DNA of 64,000 nt from BJGV01 sp003230615 (GCA_963663215.1 OY760140.1:248001-312000), one strand, 5' to 3'. Shown: positions 35,950-46,161, counted from the stretch's first letter. A program made the numbers and translations. Notes: generated from the letters alone by a model not told the origin.

Positions 35950-36345
35950 CTACACTTTCTTACCACAAGCTATTTCCCACAGTGCTTCTCCCATACTTCC
36001 AGGCTCTACTGGCATCCATTTCAGGTGTTCGCTATTTGAATGTTCCATTTTCCCGCCACCAATGCTCCCACTATATAACGCATAGAAAAGTTGTCTCATT
36101 TTTTTTTCTTCGCAATCGAACTCATCTTGAGTTCTTGAAGAGAAACGATCAATTTTATCTTTCTCTATGATTTCAAAGTCCGTCAAACTTAACATTCTAA
36201 CCTTGCTACCTTCCTTACGAATCGTGGTGTAATCGACATATAAAGTTAACCCACCATCCTCATGACTCCATTCCACTTCAGTCCATTCAGCCATTACGCT
36301 GGTATTCATAAAAGCAAGTATAAATGTGAATAGTAATTTTTTCAT
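35950..36345 (-). CDS. secreted surface-adhesin E-like protein
   Basis: 131 residues from ATG 36345. A signal peptide (KKLLFTFILAFMNTSVMA) is followed by a domain with YVDYTTIRKEGSKVRMLSLTDFE, SSRTQDEFDCEEKKMRQL, and WMPVEPGSMGEALWEIAC. The D-C...C pattern and the final W-x-x-V-x-P-G-S fit the adhesin E-like fold common in proteobacterial small secreted proteins. The frame stays open upstream to 36387, but that start would bury the signal peptide. Confidence 0.55.
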   Translation of the reverse strand: MKKLLFTFILAFMNTSVMAEWTEVEWSHEDGGLTLYVDYTTIRKEGSKVRMLSLTDFEIIEKDKIDRFSSRTQDEFDCEEKKMRQLFYALYSGSIGGGKMEHSNSEHLKWMPVEPGSMGEALWEIACGKKV

Positions 36346-36434
36346 AATATGTTTTCTGTTTTTACGCAATCCGTCAATAAACAACAAAAGAGAGCAATTC
36401 TAATAATTTTGGAGTTGTTATTGTTTATCTAGGA

Positions 36435-37670
36435 TTATACATGTCGAGCGATCAATACAGCGTTCGAGCCACCGAAAGCAAATGAATTGCAAAGTGCATA
36501 ATCAAGTTTTGGCGAAGGGCGGCCAATGCAGGGGACGCAGTCGAGATCGAAATCGGGATCGAGTTGCGTGAGGTGTGCTGTAGGGGGAATTTGTCGCCGC
36601 TTGAGCGCCATGACCGTTACAGCAAATTCGAGTGCGCCAGCAGCACCAAGCAGATGCCCGTGCATAGACTTAGTCGAACTTATCGCTAAGCGGTGTGCAT
36701 GATCTGCAAAGAGCAACTTAATTGCGTCGATCTCAACCTTGTCGCCAGCTCCCGTGCCTGTAGCGTGGGCGTTGATGTAATCGATTGAAGTGGGGTCAAG
36801 CGCGGCGTCATCAAGTGCCACACGCATCGCACGTACTTGACCTTCCGCAGATGGTTGCGTGAGGTTGTGTGCATCACTTGAAGCGCCATATCCCACAATT
36901 TCAGCAAGCGGTTGGACGCCACGTGCCTCTACGAGCGCTTCCGATTCTAGTATGAGCATCGCTGCACCCTCACCGAGTACAAGGCCGCTTCTATCTTTCG
37001 CAAATGGGCGGCACGATGCGTGTGCACCTTCAGGATGCTCCTTAGCGAGTACCGTGAGTGCTTCCCAGCACACTATAGAGCCGTCGTTCAGCATCGCTTC
37101 AGCCCCACCAGTAACGACACGTTCTAGGTAGCCATCGCGGATTGCACGAAAAGCCTCGCCTATTGCGGTCGATGAAGAAGAACATGCGATTGAGTAATTT
37201 TGCGAAGGTCCATACAACTTGTGAAGCATTGAGATGTGACCAGCTGGGGCGTTTGGCATGATTAAAGGCACCGTGGTTGGTCTTGCCATTCGACTTCTTT
37301 TAAGAAAATACTTTTTATAGGAATCTTCTAACGTCTGTGCACCACCAAGTGCACAGCCAGTGTACACGCCTGTTGTTGATAGATCAGCGTCTCCAGATAG
37401 CAATCCAGCGTTTTCAAGGGCTTGACGTGCAGCGACTACCGCCATCTGCGAAACCCGGTCCATGAATAGGATCTTTATCTTGGAAATTTTCCCTGCTGGG
37501 TCGAAGTTAGTGCTTGCAACCAGAACATCGCTTCCAAACTCGGGCGTTCCGGAACGTATCATACGGACCGCAGATTTACCCTGGTAAATCTTGTCAAAAA
37601 CTTGGTCTGGGACACATCCATGTGGTGTGACCAGGCCGATACCAGTGACAAAAACGCGATTGCGCTTCAC
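36435..37670 (-). CDS. beta-ketoacyl-ACP synthase (FabF/KAS II family)
   Basis: About 411 residues from a GTG at 37670 (VKRNRVFVTGIGLVTPHG), which removes a 53-base overlap with the ACP gene implied by the longest frame. The Cys-His-His triad is present: YSIACSSSSTAIGEAFR, INAHATGTGAGDKVE and STKSMHGHLLGAAGA. KAS enzymes condense malonyl-ACP with an acyl chain. It is paired with its own ACP outside any fab cluster, so a dedicated pathway (special lipid or polyketide-like acyl chain) is more likely than housekeeping fatty acid synthesis. Confidence 0.85.
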   Translation of the reverse strand: MKRNRVFVTGIGLVTPHGCVPDQVFDKIYQGKSAVRMIRSGTPEFGSDVLVASTNFDPAGKISKIKILFMDRVSQMAVVAARQALENAGLLSGDADLSTTGVYTGCALGGAQTLEDSYKKYFLKRSRMARPTTVPLIMPNAPAGHISMLHKLYGPSQNYSIACSSSSTAIGEAFRAIRDGYLERVVTGGAEAMLNDGSIVCWEALTVLAKEHPEGAHASCRPFAKDRSGLVLGEGAAMLILESEALVEARGVQPLAEIVGYGASSDAHNLTQPSAEGQVRAMRVALDDAALDPTSIDYINAHATGTGAGDKVEIDAIKLLFADHAHRLAISSTKSMHGHLLGAAGALEFAVTVMALKRRQIPPTAHLTQLDPDFDLDCVPCIGRPSPKLDYALCNSFAFGGSNAVLIARHV

Positions 37671-37680
37671 GAGAGAACCA

Positions 37681-37923
37681 TCAACCGTTTTTGGCTTGAA
37701 GCGTCTCGTCAATGAGTGTAACTGCCTCGCCAAGGGTCTTTAAATCTAGTTTGTCGGTAGGAATATCGATATCGTATTTTTCTGAGACATCGAACATCAA
37801 TTCTACCATTGTGAGCGAGTCAAGTCCCAAGGTCTCGAAAGTTGCCTCAGGTGAGATAGCATCTTTGTCGACTTCGAACTTGTCTATGAGAGTTTGACGA
37901 ATGTAATCGAATGAAGTAGTCAA
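37681..37923 (-). CDS. acyl carrier protein
   Basis: 80 residues with the phosphopantetheine attachment serine in LGLDSLTMVELMF, and an acidic four-helix layout. It differs from standard AcpP (LGADSLDTVEL), matching a specialised role with the adjacent ketosynthase, which follows after 10 bases. The 492-base gap on its upstream side (37924-38415) shows no gene. Confidence 0.9.
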   Translation of the reverse strand: MTTSFDYIRQTLIDKFEVDKDAISPEATFETLGLDSLTMVELMFDVSEKYDIDIPTDKLDLKTLGEAVTLIDETLQAKNG

Positions 37924-38415
37924 GGGGATTTATTAATATCAGTCAGAAAACAGTTTGTGGGTAGTAACTATGTGGTAAATATGAACTTCATGTTTATATG
38001 CTAATTATTGCAAATGAATATTACACTTTTCAAGTCCTTGTGACAACTTTTTGTCAATAAGTCATTCGCGTACATAAGGTGATATGTGATTGAATGTTAG
38101 TGTGAGTTCGTCTGGTTTGTATTTAGGTATTATAAAATATTGTTTTGAACATATATTCATTGTATAAACCGTGTGCAGGCAAATCGCTTGTATCTTGAGC
38201 AACATTCATCAGCTCAACAAACAACGTGATATTATGTTATTTGTTTTTTGTAAAATTTGGTAAGTTTTGTGAGTGGCGGCTAGCTTTAATCAATATTTAG
38301 TTTTCCAGACTTTTATTTTCTTAGCTATCAGTTCAAATCTAGTGCGACCTATACAGATACTTTGAAGGGCTGGGTGTTTTACCTAGCCTTTCTTCATTTT
38401 CGGTCAAGATTATAC

Positions 38416-39444
38416 ATGAGTATTCCAGTGTCCCATTCAAGTACCAAACCCTATGTTGCCCCCACCTGGCTACCGGGCGGTAATGCGCAAACTATTTATC
38501 CCTTTCTACTCAACTCATTACCCCTAGTTTCTTATCGACGCGAACGCTGGGAGTTGGACGATGGCGATTTTATTGATATTGACTGGTTGGATAACTCAAT
38601 TGGTTCGCCATTGGTCGTATTATTTCACGGGCTTGAGGGAGGGTCACGTAGTCATTATTCTAGAAGCATTATGGGGACGCTACGGAATCTGGGCTGGCGT
38701 GGTGTGGTTGTGCACTTTCGTGGTTGTTCCGGATCCCCTAATCGTTTGCCGCGTGCTTATCATGCTGGTGATTCGGAAGAAATTGACTGGATTTTGCGCC
38801 GAATAAGTGAGCAAAATGAATCACCAAGCCCCGCCCCACCTCTTTATGCTGTTGGCATATCTCTAGGCGGTAATGCGTTGCTAAAATGGCTTGGAGAGCA
38901 AGGTGAACAAGCCTGTCATGTGCTTGATGGAGTTGTGACAGTTTCTGTTCCACTGGACTTAGTAGCCTCAGGGCAAGCTTTGGACTCAGGATTTAATCTG
39001 TTTTATGTTCGCCATTTTCTTGGCACCCTGAAGCAAAAAGCATTTGAAAAACTTGATCGTTTCCCTGGGTTGTTTGACGCTTCTGCAGTGTCGGCATGTA
39101 CCACATTATATCAATTCGACAATCTCATAACCGCACCACTGCATGGTTTTCGCAATACCGATGAATATTGGAATCTGTCTAGTAGTAAGTCGTGGCTCAA
39201 GCATGTCCAGGTTCCTACGCTGGTCATCAATGCTCGCAATGATCCATTCTTGCCCGCGCCAGTTTTACCTATACCAGATAATGTTTCATTCGCAGTTACA
39301 CTAGAGTTTCCTGAACAAGGGGGACATGTTGGTTTCCTAAACTCACCGTTTCCCGGCAAGCTTACATGGCTGCCCGAAAGGATAATCGAATTTCTTAAGA
39401 ATCAACGTAACCTGCATTCACAGTTTGCAAATAAACCTTCTTGA
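38416..39444 (+). CDS. YheT-family alpha/beta hydrolase
   Basis: 342 residues from ATG 38416 (MSIPVSHSSTKPYVAP); an upstream extension to 38362 is unlike the family. Signatures: PTWLPGGNAQTIYP, VLFHGLEGGSRSHYSRS, VVHFRGCSGSPNRLPRAYHAGDS, nucleophile serine in AVGISLGGNALLKWLGE, and acid/His at ARNDPFLPA and GGHVGFL. These are cytoplasmic carboxylesterase-type enzymes of poorly known role. It appears monocistronic. Confidence 0.85.
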   Translation: MSIPVSHSSTKPYVAPTWLPGGNAQTIYPFLLNSLPLVSYRRERWELDDGDFIDIDWLDNSIGSPLVVLFHGLEGGSRSHYSRSIMGTLRNLGWRGVVVHFRGCSGSPNRLPRAYHAGDSEEIDWILRRISEQNESPSPAPPLYAVGISLGGNALLKWLGEQGEQACHVLDGVVTVSVPLDLVASGQALDSGFNLFYVRHFLGTLKQKAFEKLDRFPGLFDASAVSACTTLYQFDNLITAPLHGFRNTDEYWNLSSSKSWLKHVQVPTLVINARNDPFLPAPVLPIPDNVSFAVTLEFPEQGGHVGFLNSPFPGKLTWLPERIIEFLKNQRNLHSQFANKPS

Positions 39445-39500
39445 AACTTTAAATTTTTAAAATTTTCTTTTCCATGTGTAGTTATATTTGTGGTTTGTAA

Positions 39501-40329
39501 TTAAAGAAATCTGGCCACCAAAGCTTTTTCAATATTACCAGTCAGAGGAATTTTAACCCTGTAGCCATTACCTGGGGCAACACTGACTAATTTGCCATCA
39601 AGGTCTTGCATATATGCGAGTTTGATAATCCGGTTTCCGGAGGGATGTATGATTTCTAGTCGATCGCCAATCTGAAAGCGGTTTTTTACCAATACTTCAG
39701 CCATCCCGCTAGATTCATCAAAATTGGTGACATCTCCTACATTGGCTACGGTTTGATTCCGAATGGCCTCGCAGGTAATTTTGAGTATCGCTAGCGTGAT
39801 GTCGTTGGTAAAAGCCATCGGAATAGCCACGATTAGCTAAACTCTCTAGTTCGCCCAGTAATGACGGATCCAGGATACGTCCTGCCACAGCATCGTCTAT
39901 TGCTTTGCGATAAGCCTGTGTGGTACGAGCGACATAATAAAGTGATTTGGTACGCCCTTCGATTTTCAGCGAATCCACACCAATTTTGACTAGCCTCTCG
40001 ACATGCTCTACTGCCCGTAGATCTTTAGAGTTCATGATGTAAGTATCGTGTTCGTCTTCCATGATGGGCATTAACTGACCTGGACGTTTCTTTTCTTCAA
40101 TTAGATAGATTTGGTCTGCTGCAGGGTTGCGCTCCACATTACCGCAATTTGCAAATCCTGATTGCACTACTGTTTGATTAAAATCAATTTTTTGTGCTTC
40201 CTGTACATCCCCACTTGCATTTTCTTCAGCAGGTTTAACCTTATAGTCCCAACGACAGGAATTGGTACATGTTCCCTGATTAGGGTCGCAGTGATTAAAG
40301 TACCCAGACAATAAGCAGTGCGCATTTTT
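39501..40329 (-). pseudogene. trhP: TrhP (YegQ) peptidase U32-family protein, truncated and frameshifted
   Basis: Two minus-strand frames make up the C-terminal two-thirds of TrhP, which helps hydroxylate U34 of tRNAs. The first part carries CLLSGYFNHCDPNQGTCTN, CRWDYKV and EDEHDTYIMNSKDLRAVEHV split by a strand. The second, after a shift at about 39720-39830, carries VLVKNRFQIGDRLEII and SVAPGNGYRVKIP. An in-frame stop just upstream of CLLSG shows that the N-terminal catalytic third is gone, so this is a real pseudogene rather than only a frameshift. Confidence 0.75.
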
Positions 40330-40483
40330 TCAGTGAACCGGCAGGGAGTAAAAGTTTGGGAGCTTTCAACATGGTGTAGAATTAAAATCAGTTTGTACTA
40401 TTTAGTTTTGGTGTTGTTAAGAAAATTAAAATACTCAATCAGATACGAGTACAACAGAATACTCTGTGTTGAATTGTAACTTC

Positions 40484-43400
40484 ATGCCTACCACTCCCAC
40501 TTTCATTCATCTACGTATGCACAGCGAGTATTCCATCTCTGATGGAATCGTACGTATCGATAGTGCGGTAGCGAACGCTGTTGCAGACAATATGCCAGCG
40601 CTCGCACTGACTGATCTTTCTAACCTATTTGGTATGGTAAAGTTTTATGAGAGAGCGCGTAGTAAGGGTATAAAACCAATCACTGGCTGTGATGTTTGGA
40701 TTACCAATGAAAGCGACCGAGACAAGCCCTCGCGGCTCTTGTTATTGTGTAAATCTTATTCAGGGTATCTGTTGCTGTGCCGTTTGTTGTCACGCGCCTA
40801 TCGTGAGAATCAGTATCGGGGTCAAGCCGAAATCAAGAAAACTTGGCTAAATAAAAATGAAATCGGAACAAATGGGCTAATTGCCTTGTCCGGCGCACAC
40901 CTTGGCGATATCAGCATGGCTTTGATGCAGGATAATTTCGTTCAAGCCAAAGCACTAGCACAGGAGTGGTCAGATCTTTTCCCTAATCATTTTTATATTG
41001 AGGTACAACGGGTAGGGCGTACCAATGAAGAAGTTGTTTTACAGAATTCGCTGGTATTGGCATCAGTCTTATGTTTGCCGGTAGTAGCAACGCAGCCAGT
41101 ACAATTTATGACTCCTGAGGATTACAAAGCCCACGAGGCACGAGTATGTATTGCTGAGGGCTATGTGTTGGGTGATCGTAGACGTCCGAAGAATTTCACT
41201 GAACAGCAATATTTTAAGACTCAAGCAGAAATGGAAACACTCTTTGCAGATATTCCAGTTGCCCTTGCCAACAGCGTGGAAATCGCCAAACGATGTAACC
41301 ATATATTGGAACTGGGGGTCAACCGTCTACCGTTGTTTCCTACTCCAAACAATGAAAGTCTTGAGAAATATCTGCATGATCAGGCATTAGCAGGCCTAGT
41401 GAGTCGAATGAGAGCACTCTTTCCTGATTCGGTTAGACGTGAAGCAAAAATGCCGCAATATCGTGCACGATTGGATTTCGAAGCAACCACTATCGTGCAG
41501 ATGGGTTTTGCTGGATATTTTCTAATTGTTGCAGATTTTATCAACTGGGCTAAGCAAAATGGAGTCCCGGTAGGTCCGGGGAGGGGCTCCGGTGCGGGTT
41601 CACTAGTCGCATATTCTCTGGGCATAACTGATCTTGATCCTTTGCGCTACGATTTGCTGTTTGAACGTTTTCTCAATCCAGAACGAGTATCTATGCCTGA
41701 TTTTGATATTGATTTCTGTCAGGATGGACGCGAACAAGTGATCGATTATGTGAGGCAGAAATATGGTGCTGAAAGTGTTTCACAAATTGTCACTTTTGGT
41801 ACCATGGCAGCGAAAGCAGTGATACGTGACGTTGGGCGGTCATTAGACTTACCATACAACTTTGTTGATCAATTGGCAAAGCTGGTGCCATTTGAGCTGG
41901 GCATGACTCTAAAAAAAGCTCGTGAAATTGAGCCGCAACTTAATCAGCATGCGCAAAATGAGGAAGAGGTGCGCACATTGTTGGAATTAGCTGAACGTCT
42001 CGAAGGGATTACACGAAATGTTGGCATGCATGCTGGTGGAGTATTGATTGCTCCAGGAAAGATCACTGATTTTTGTCCGATATATTGTGCAGATTCCGCT
42101 GACTCAGTGGTAAGTCAGTTGGACAAGGATGATGTGGAAAAAATAGGCTTAGTAAAGTTCGATTTTCTGGGGTTACGGACTTTGACAATCCTTGATTGGA
42201 CTGTCAGATATATAAGACAACGAGATTCGGGATTGGAGAATCGAAATATTAATATTACCCCAAGAGACATTTCTCAAGAAGTCGCTGAATATAGAACTGC
42301 AAATCCCAAGTTTTTCTCTTTGGAAACTATTCCCCTAGAGGATTCTGCTACTTATGCATTGTTGAGACAGGGAAATGTTGTTGGGGTGTTCCAGTTCGAA
42401 TCGCGTGGCATGAAGGATCTGTTACAAAAGACTAAACCAGACTGTTTTGAGGATATTATCGCGTTGGTAGCTTTGTATCGACCGGGTCCAATGGATCTAA
42501 TTCCCGAATTCACTGAACGTAAACTTGGTAAACGTGTGGAATATCCTGACCCACGCTTGCAGCCCATACTTAGCCCAACTTATGGTGTAATGATTTACCA
42601 GGAGCAGGTAATGCAAATTGCCCAGGTAATAGGCGGTTATAGCCTTGGGAGTGCCGATTTACTACGGCGGGCAATGGGTAAGAAAAAAGTTGAGGAAATG
42701 GAGCTGCAGCGAGATTTTTTTGTTTCCGGCGCAATAAAAAATGGGTTAACTAAACGTAAGGCGGCAGAGCTTTTTGGCTTAATGGAAAAATTCGCAGGTT
42801 ACGGTTTCAATAAATCGCACGCAGCAGCCTATGCTTTGATCGCATTCCAAACTGCCTACCTTAAAGCGCACTATCCGGCAGAATTTATGGCTGCAACCTT
42901 GTCTGCCGACATGGATGATACTGACAAGGTGCACTCGTTCTTCGAGGACAGCATTGCCAATAAGATTGTTATTCTTCCTCCCGACATTAACTTGTCTGTA
43001 TACCGCTTCGTACCTATGGACGGGAAAACTATACGTTATGGATTGGGAGCGGTGAAGGGTACTGGGGAGTCAGCGATTACGATCATTACAAAAGCACGTA
43101 ATCAATTTGGGCCATACACTGATTTGTTTGATTTTTGTCAGCGTGTTGATAAACGTATTGTTAACCGTCGTGTGCTGGAGTCACTAATTCGTGCAGGTGC
43201 ATTTGATTCCATAAATAACCATCGAGCAGGGCTGTTAGCATCGGTTGGTATCGCATTAGAATATGCTGAGCAAACTAGTCGTGCAGCCAACCAAGTAAGT
43301 TTATTTTGTGAAGATGATATAGCAGCTGAAAAACCACATCTAATTAGCATACCTAAGTGGATGGAAAAGGAGAAATTACAGAATGAAAAATTGGCTCTTG

Positions 43401-44029
43401 GATTCTATTTAAGTGGGCATCCGTACAATGCTTATGCTCATGAATTGAGAAATTTTGTGCCTACTCAACTGGACCGGTTAAATCCACAAAGGGAACCACA
43501 GATTCTAGCTGGGATTATCTACTCCATTCGTATTCAAATGACCCGACGAGGCAAGATGGGAGTAATAGTATTGGATGATGGTAACGCACGCGTAGAGCTA
43601 GTAGTGTACAGCGAGTTATTTGACACGAACCGTAATTGGCTGAAGGAAGACCAATTGCTAGTAGTGGAGGCTAAGGTGAGCAGTAAGGGAAGCAACGGAG
43701 AAAACAGTGGCGGATTGCGTATTTCTACTGATAAGCTTTTTGATCTTGCTGGCGCTCGTTCTTACTATGCAAAAGGTATGTGGCTTCATTGCAATGGGTT
43801 GTCGAATGCCGTCAAATTGAGGAATTTGCTAGCGCCCTATCGCAATACCGGAATCCATAATAATAGCGCAAACAATAGTTGTTACTGCCCAGTATCGGTA
43901 ATTTATCGCAACCAAAGTGCAGCTTGTGAAATTGAATTGGGCGACGCATGGCGGGTGAGCTTGCACGACAACCTACTTCAATCTTTATCAGAACATTTCC
44001 AAGCAGAGAATGTGCGAGTAATTTACTGA
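40484..44029 (+). CDS. dnaE: DNA polymerase III subunit alpha
   Basis: About 1181 residues from ATG 40484 (MPTTPTFIHLRMHSEYS), the standard opening of the PHP domain; a GTG six codons upstream is possible. Replicative polymerase core residues appear in VGPGRGSGAGSLVAYSLGI and MPDFDIDFCQDGREQVIDYV (catalytic Asp pair), followed by AGYGFNKSHAAAYALIA, a helix-hairpin-helix region, an OB-fold (AGIIYSIRIQMTRRGKMG) and the tau-binding tail. It is the chromosomal replicase catalytic subunit. Single gene with no frameshift. Confidence 0.97.
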   Translation: MPTTPTFIHLRMHSEYSISDGIVRIDSAVANAVADNMPALALTDLSNLFGMVKFYERARSKGIKPITGCDVWITNESDRDKPSRLLLLCKSYSGYLLLCRLLSRAYRENQYRGQAEIKKTWLNKNEIGTNGLIALSGAHLGDISMALMQDNFVQAKALAQEWSDLFPNHFYIEVQRVGRTNEEVVLQNSLVLASVLCLPVVATQPVQFMTPEDYKAHEARVCIAEGYVLGDRRRPKNFTEQQYFKTQAEMETLFADIPVALANSVEIAKRCNHILELGVNRLPLFPTPNNESLEKYLHDQALAGLVSRMRALFPDSVRREAKMPQYRARLDFEATTIVQMGFAGYFLIVADFINWAKQNGVPVGPGRGSGAGSLVAYSLGITDLDPLRYDLLFERFLNPERVSMPDFDIDFCQDGREQVIDYVRQKYGAESVSQIVTFGTMAAKAVIRDVGRSLDLPYNFVDQLAKLVPFELGMTLKKAREIEPQLNQHAQNEEEVRTLLELAERLEGITRNVGMHAGGVLIAPGKITDFCPIYCADSADSVVSQLDKDDVEKIGLVKFDFLGLRTLTILDWTVRYIRQRDSGLENRNINITPRDISQEVAEYRTANPKFFSLETIPLEDSATYALLRQGNVVGVFQFESRGMKDLLQKTKPDCFEDIIALVALYRPGPMDLIPEFTERKLGKRVEYPDPRLQPILSPTYGVMIYQEQVMQIAQVIGGYSLGSADLLRRAMGKKKVEEMELQRDFFVSGAIKNGLTKRKAAELFGLMEKFAGYGFNKSHAAAYALIAFQTAYLKAHYPAEFMAATLSADMDDTDKVHSFFEDSIANKIVILPPDINLSVYRFVPMDGKTIRYGLGAVKGTGESAITIITKARNQFGPYTDLFDFCQRVDKRIVNRRVLESLIRAGAFDSINNHRAGLLASVGIALEYAEQTSRAANQVSLFCEDDIAAEKPHLISIPKWMEKEKLQNEKLALGFYLSGHPYNAYAHELRNFVPTQLDRLNPQREPQILAGIIYSIRIQMTRRGKMGVIVLDDGNARVELVVYSELFDTNRNWLKEDQLLVVEAKVSSKGSNGENSGGLRISTDKLFDLAGARSYYAKGMWLHCNGLSNAVKLRNLLAPYRNTGIHNNSANNSCYCPVSVIYRNQSAACEIELGDAWRVSLHDNLLQSLSEHFQAENVRVIY

Positions 44030-44093
44030 GGGTATTTATCAGGCTACACTAACTAGAATGCATTGAAATACATATCAGAGAAGCGTCTTAAGT

Positions 44094-44122
44094 TTGACAT
44101 TTGGTTGGGTCTAGCATAGAAT
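44094..44122 (+). promoter_or_regulatory. sigma70-type promoter for rplM-rpsI
   Basis: TTGACA at 44094-44099 and TAGAAT at 44117-44122 are separated by 17 bases, a near-consensus promoter. It lies 19 bases before the rplM ATG, giving a very short leader, so no long autoregulatory leader of the kind sometimes seen before ribosomal genes fits here. Confidence 0.65.
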
Positions 44123-44140
44123 TCGCGCCATTCCTTAGAC

Positions 44141-44602
44141 ATGCAGAACACCTTTGTGAAAACATTCTCAGCCAAACAAAACGAAGTGAACCACGACTGG
44201 ATTGTGATTGATGCGGCCAACAAGGTGTTGGGGCGTCTTGCTACAGAGATTGCTCGCCGTCTACGTGGAAAACACAAATCAATATTTACCCCCCATGTGG
44301 ATACAGGGGATTTTATCGTCGTGGTCAATGTTGATAAATTACGTGTTACCGGCAACAAGTTAGAAAATAAAACCTATTACCGTCACAGTGGTTACCCTGG
44401 AGGGATTCACGAGACAAATTTCGCCAAAATGCATGCGCGTTTTCCTGGGAGACCACTAAAAAATGCGGTAAAGGGCATGTTGCCGAAAGGTCCACTTGGT
44501 TATGCTATGTTGAAGAAGCTCAAAATTTATGCTGGCGCCACCCATCCTCATGCAGCGCAACAACCTCTACAGCTTGATTTGGGAGCTCAAAAAGGCTTAT
44601 GA
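44141..44602 (+). CDS. rplM: 50S ribosomal protein L13
   Basis: L13 with KVLGRLATEIARRLRGKHK, THE-type HVDTGDFIVVVN, YYRHSGYPGGIHETN and AVKGMLPKGPLGYAMLKKLKIYAG split as in the family. Binds 23S rRNA early in large-subunit assembly. The first ATG gives five extra residues before VKTFSAKQ, where relatives start (MKTFSAK), so a GTG at 44156 may be the true start. Its C-terminus is a few residues longer than usual. The stop overlaps the rpsI start. Confidence 0.97.
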   Translation: MQNTFVKTFSAKQNEVNHDWIVIDAANKVLGRLATEIARRLRGKHKSIFTPHVDTGDFIVVVNVDKLRVTGNKLENKTYYRHSGYPGGIHETNFAKMHARFPGRPLKNAVKGMLPKGPLGYAMLKKLKIYAGATHPHAAQQPLQLDLGAQKGL

Positions 44603-44991
44603 GTACATATTATAATTATGGTACCGGTCGGCGTAAGTGTGCAGTAGCGCGGGTATTTATGAAACCAGGTAATGGAGTGATTGTTGTCAATCATAAACCA
44701 GTTGATGAATTTTTTTCACGTGAAACTGGTCGTATGATAGTTCGTCAACCACTTGAATTGACTGGGAATATAAAAACTTTTGACATTATGGTAAATATTT
44801 CTGGTGGTGGTGAATCTGGACAGGCGGGTGCGGTGCGTCATGGAATTACTCGTGCGCTTATAGACTATGATGAAACACTTAGGCCTGTACTGAGAAAGGC
44901 TGGGCTAGTTACGCGAGACTCGCGTGAGGTAGAGCGGAAAAAAGTAGGTTTGCGCAAGGCGCGTAGGCGCAAACAGTTCTCTAAACGTTAA
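44599..44991 (+). CDS. rpsI: 30S ribosomal protein S9
   Basis: 130 residues with YYNYGTGRRKCAVARVF, GGGESGQAGAVRHGITRAL and the conserved basic tail GLRKARRRKQFSKR that reaches the P-site tRNA. Overlaps rplM by 4 bases, as in many bacteria. A hairpin terminator follows at 45011. Confidence 0.98.
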   Translation: MSTYYNYGTGRRKCAVARVFMKPGNGVIVVNHKPVDEFFSRETGRMIVRQPLELTGNIKTFDIMVNISGGGESGQAGAVRHGITRALIDYDETLRPVLRKAGLVTRDSREVERKKVGLRKARRRKQFSKR

Positions 44992-45010
44992 TGTTTTGTG
45001 CATAGCAAAA

Positions 45011-45036
45011 AAAGCCGCCAGAAGTTGGCGGCTTTT
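45011..45036 (+). terminator. rho-independent terminator after rpsI
   Basis: AAGCCGCCA pairs with TGGCGGCTT around a GAAGT loop, followed by TTT and preceded by an A-run, so it could also stop leftward transcription. Lies 20 bases after rpsI. Confidence 0.9.
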
Positions 45037-45132
45037 TATTTGTTGATTATAATCATTAAACTTGATTTTTTATGAAATGTGGGCAGGGAATAATCCTAAC
45101 TTCGCCTGTCCAATAAATCATTTGGGAATTTT

Positions 45133-46161
45133 ATGATTAAAGTTGGAATTGTTGGTGGGACTGGTTATACCGGTGTTGAGCTACTACGTATATTATCACA
45201 GCATTCTGAGGTGAGCATACAAGCTATAACTTCGCGAAAAGAGATGGGGATGGCTGTGGCCGAGTTATTTCCCAGTTTGCGTGGGAGGATAGCGCTAAAG
45301 TTTTGTGATCCAGCTGACGCTAAGCTAGATAAATGTGACTTAGTGTTCTTTGCTACTCCTAATGGTATTGCAATGCAGCAAACTAGGGTATTACTGGATG
45401 CAGGAGTGAAGGTGATAGATCTAGCTGCAGACTTTCGTATTAAGGATGTGTCTGGGTGGGAGCATTGGTATGGTATGTCCCATGCCTGCCCGGATCTGGT
45501 GGCAGAGGCTGTCTATGGTTTACCTGAGATCAATCGAGACAAGATCAAGGTAGCGCGGCTGGTGGCCAATCCAGGTTGCTATCCTACTGCTGTACAGCTT
45601 GGTTTTTTACCTCTGATTGAAGCTGGAATTGTAGACACTGATCATCTTATCGCTGATGTAAAATCTGGCGTTTCTGGCGCAGGTCGTAACGCGGAAGTAC
45701 ATACACTGTTTGCGGAAGCATCTGATAATTTTAAGGCCTATAGTGTGCCCGGACACCGGCATCTAATTGAGATTAAACAGGGTTTGTCTAATATTACAGC
45801 TAGCTTGGTTGGGCTCACGTTCGTGCCGCATCTCACGCCGATGATCCGGGGTATACATGCCACACTCTATGCGAGACTTACCGCAGACGTTGATATACAG
45901 GCATTATATGAAAATCGTTATGCTAATGAGCCGTTTCTTGATGTGTTACCCACTGGTAGTCATCCAGAAACTCGCTCAGTGAGGGGATCCAATTTTTGTC
46001 GTATTGCGGTGCACCGTCCTCAAGGTGGTGACACGGTTGTTGTATTGACGGTGATTGACAACTTGGTTAAGGGTGCGGCAGGACAGGCAGTGCAGAACAT
46101 GAATCTAATGTTCGAACTTCCAGAAACGCTTGGCATTGATCATATAGCGCAGTTACCGTAA
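45133..46161 (+). CDS. argC: N-acetyl-gamma-glutamyl-phosphate reductase
   Basis: 342 residues: NADP-binding VGIVGGTGYTGVELLRIL, the active-site cysteine in VANPGCYPTAVQLG, catalytic histidine region SVPGHRHLIEI, and KSGVSGAGRNA. Third step of arginine synthesis, reducing N-acetylglutamyl phosphate to the semialdehyde. First gene of a run with the DUF6776, bactofilin and erpA genes, as in Nitrosomonas-type genomes. Confidence 0.97.
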   Translation: MIKVGIVGGTGYTGVELLRILSQHSEVSIQAITSRKEMGMAVAELFPSLRGRIALKFCDPADAKLDKCDLVFFATPNGIAMQQTRVLLDAGVKVIDLAADFRIKDVSGWEHWYGMSHACPDLVAEAVYGLPEINRDKIKVARLVANPGCYPTAVQLGFLPLIEAGIVDTDHLIADVKSGVSGAGRNAEVHTLFAEASDNFKAYSVPGHRHLIEIKQGLSNITASLVGLTFVPHLTPMIRGIHATLYARLTADVDIQALYENRYANEPFLDVLPTGSHPETRSVRGSNFCRIAVHRPQGGDTVVVLTVIDNLVKGAAGQAVQNMNLMFELPETLGIDHIAQLP

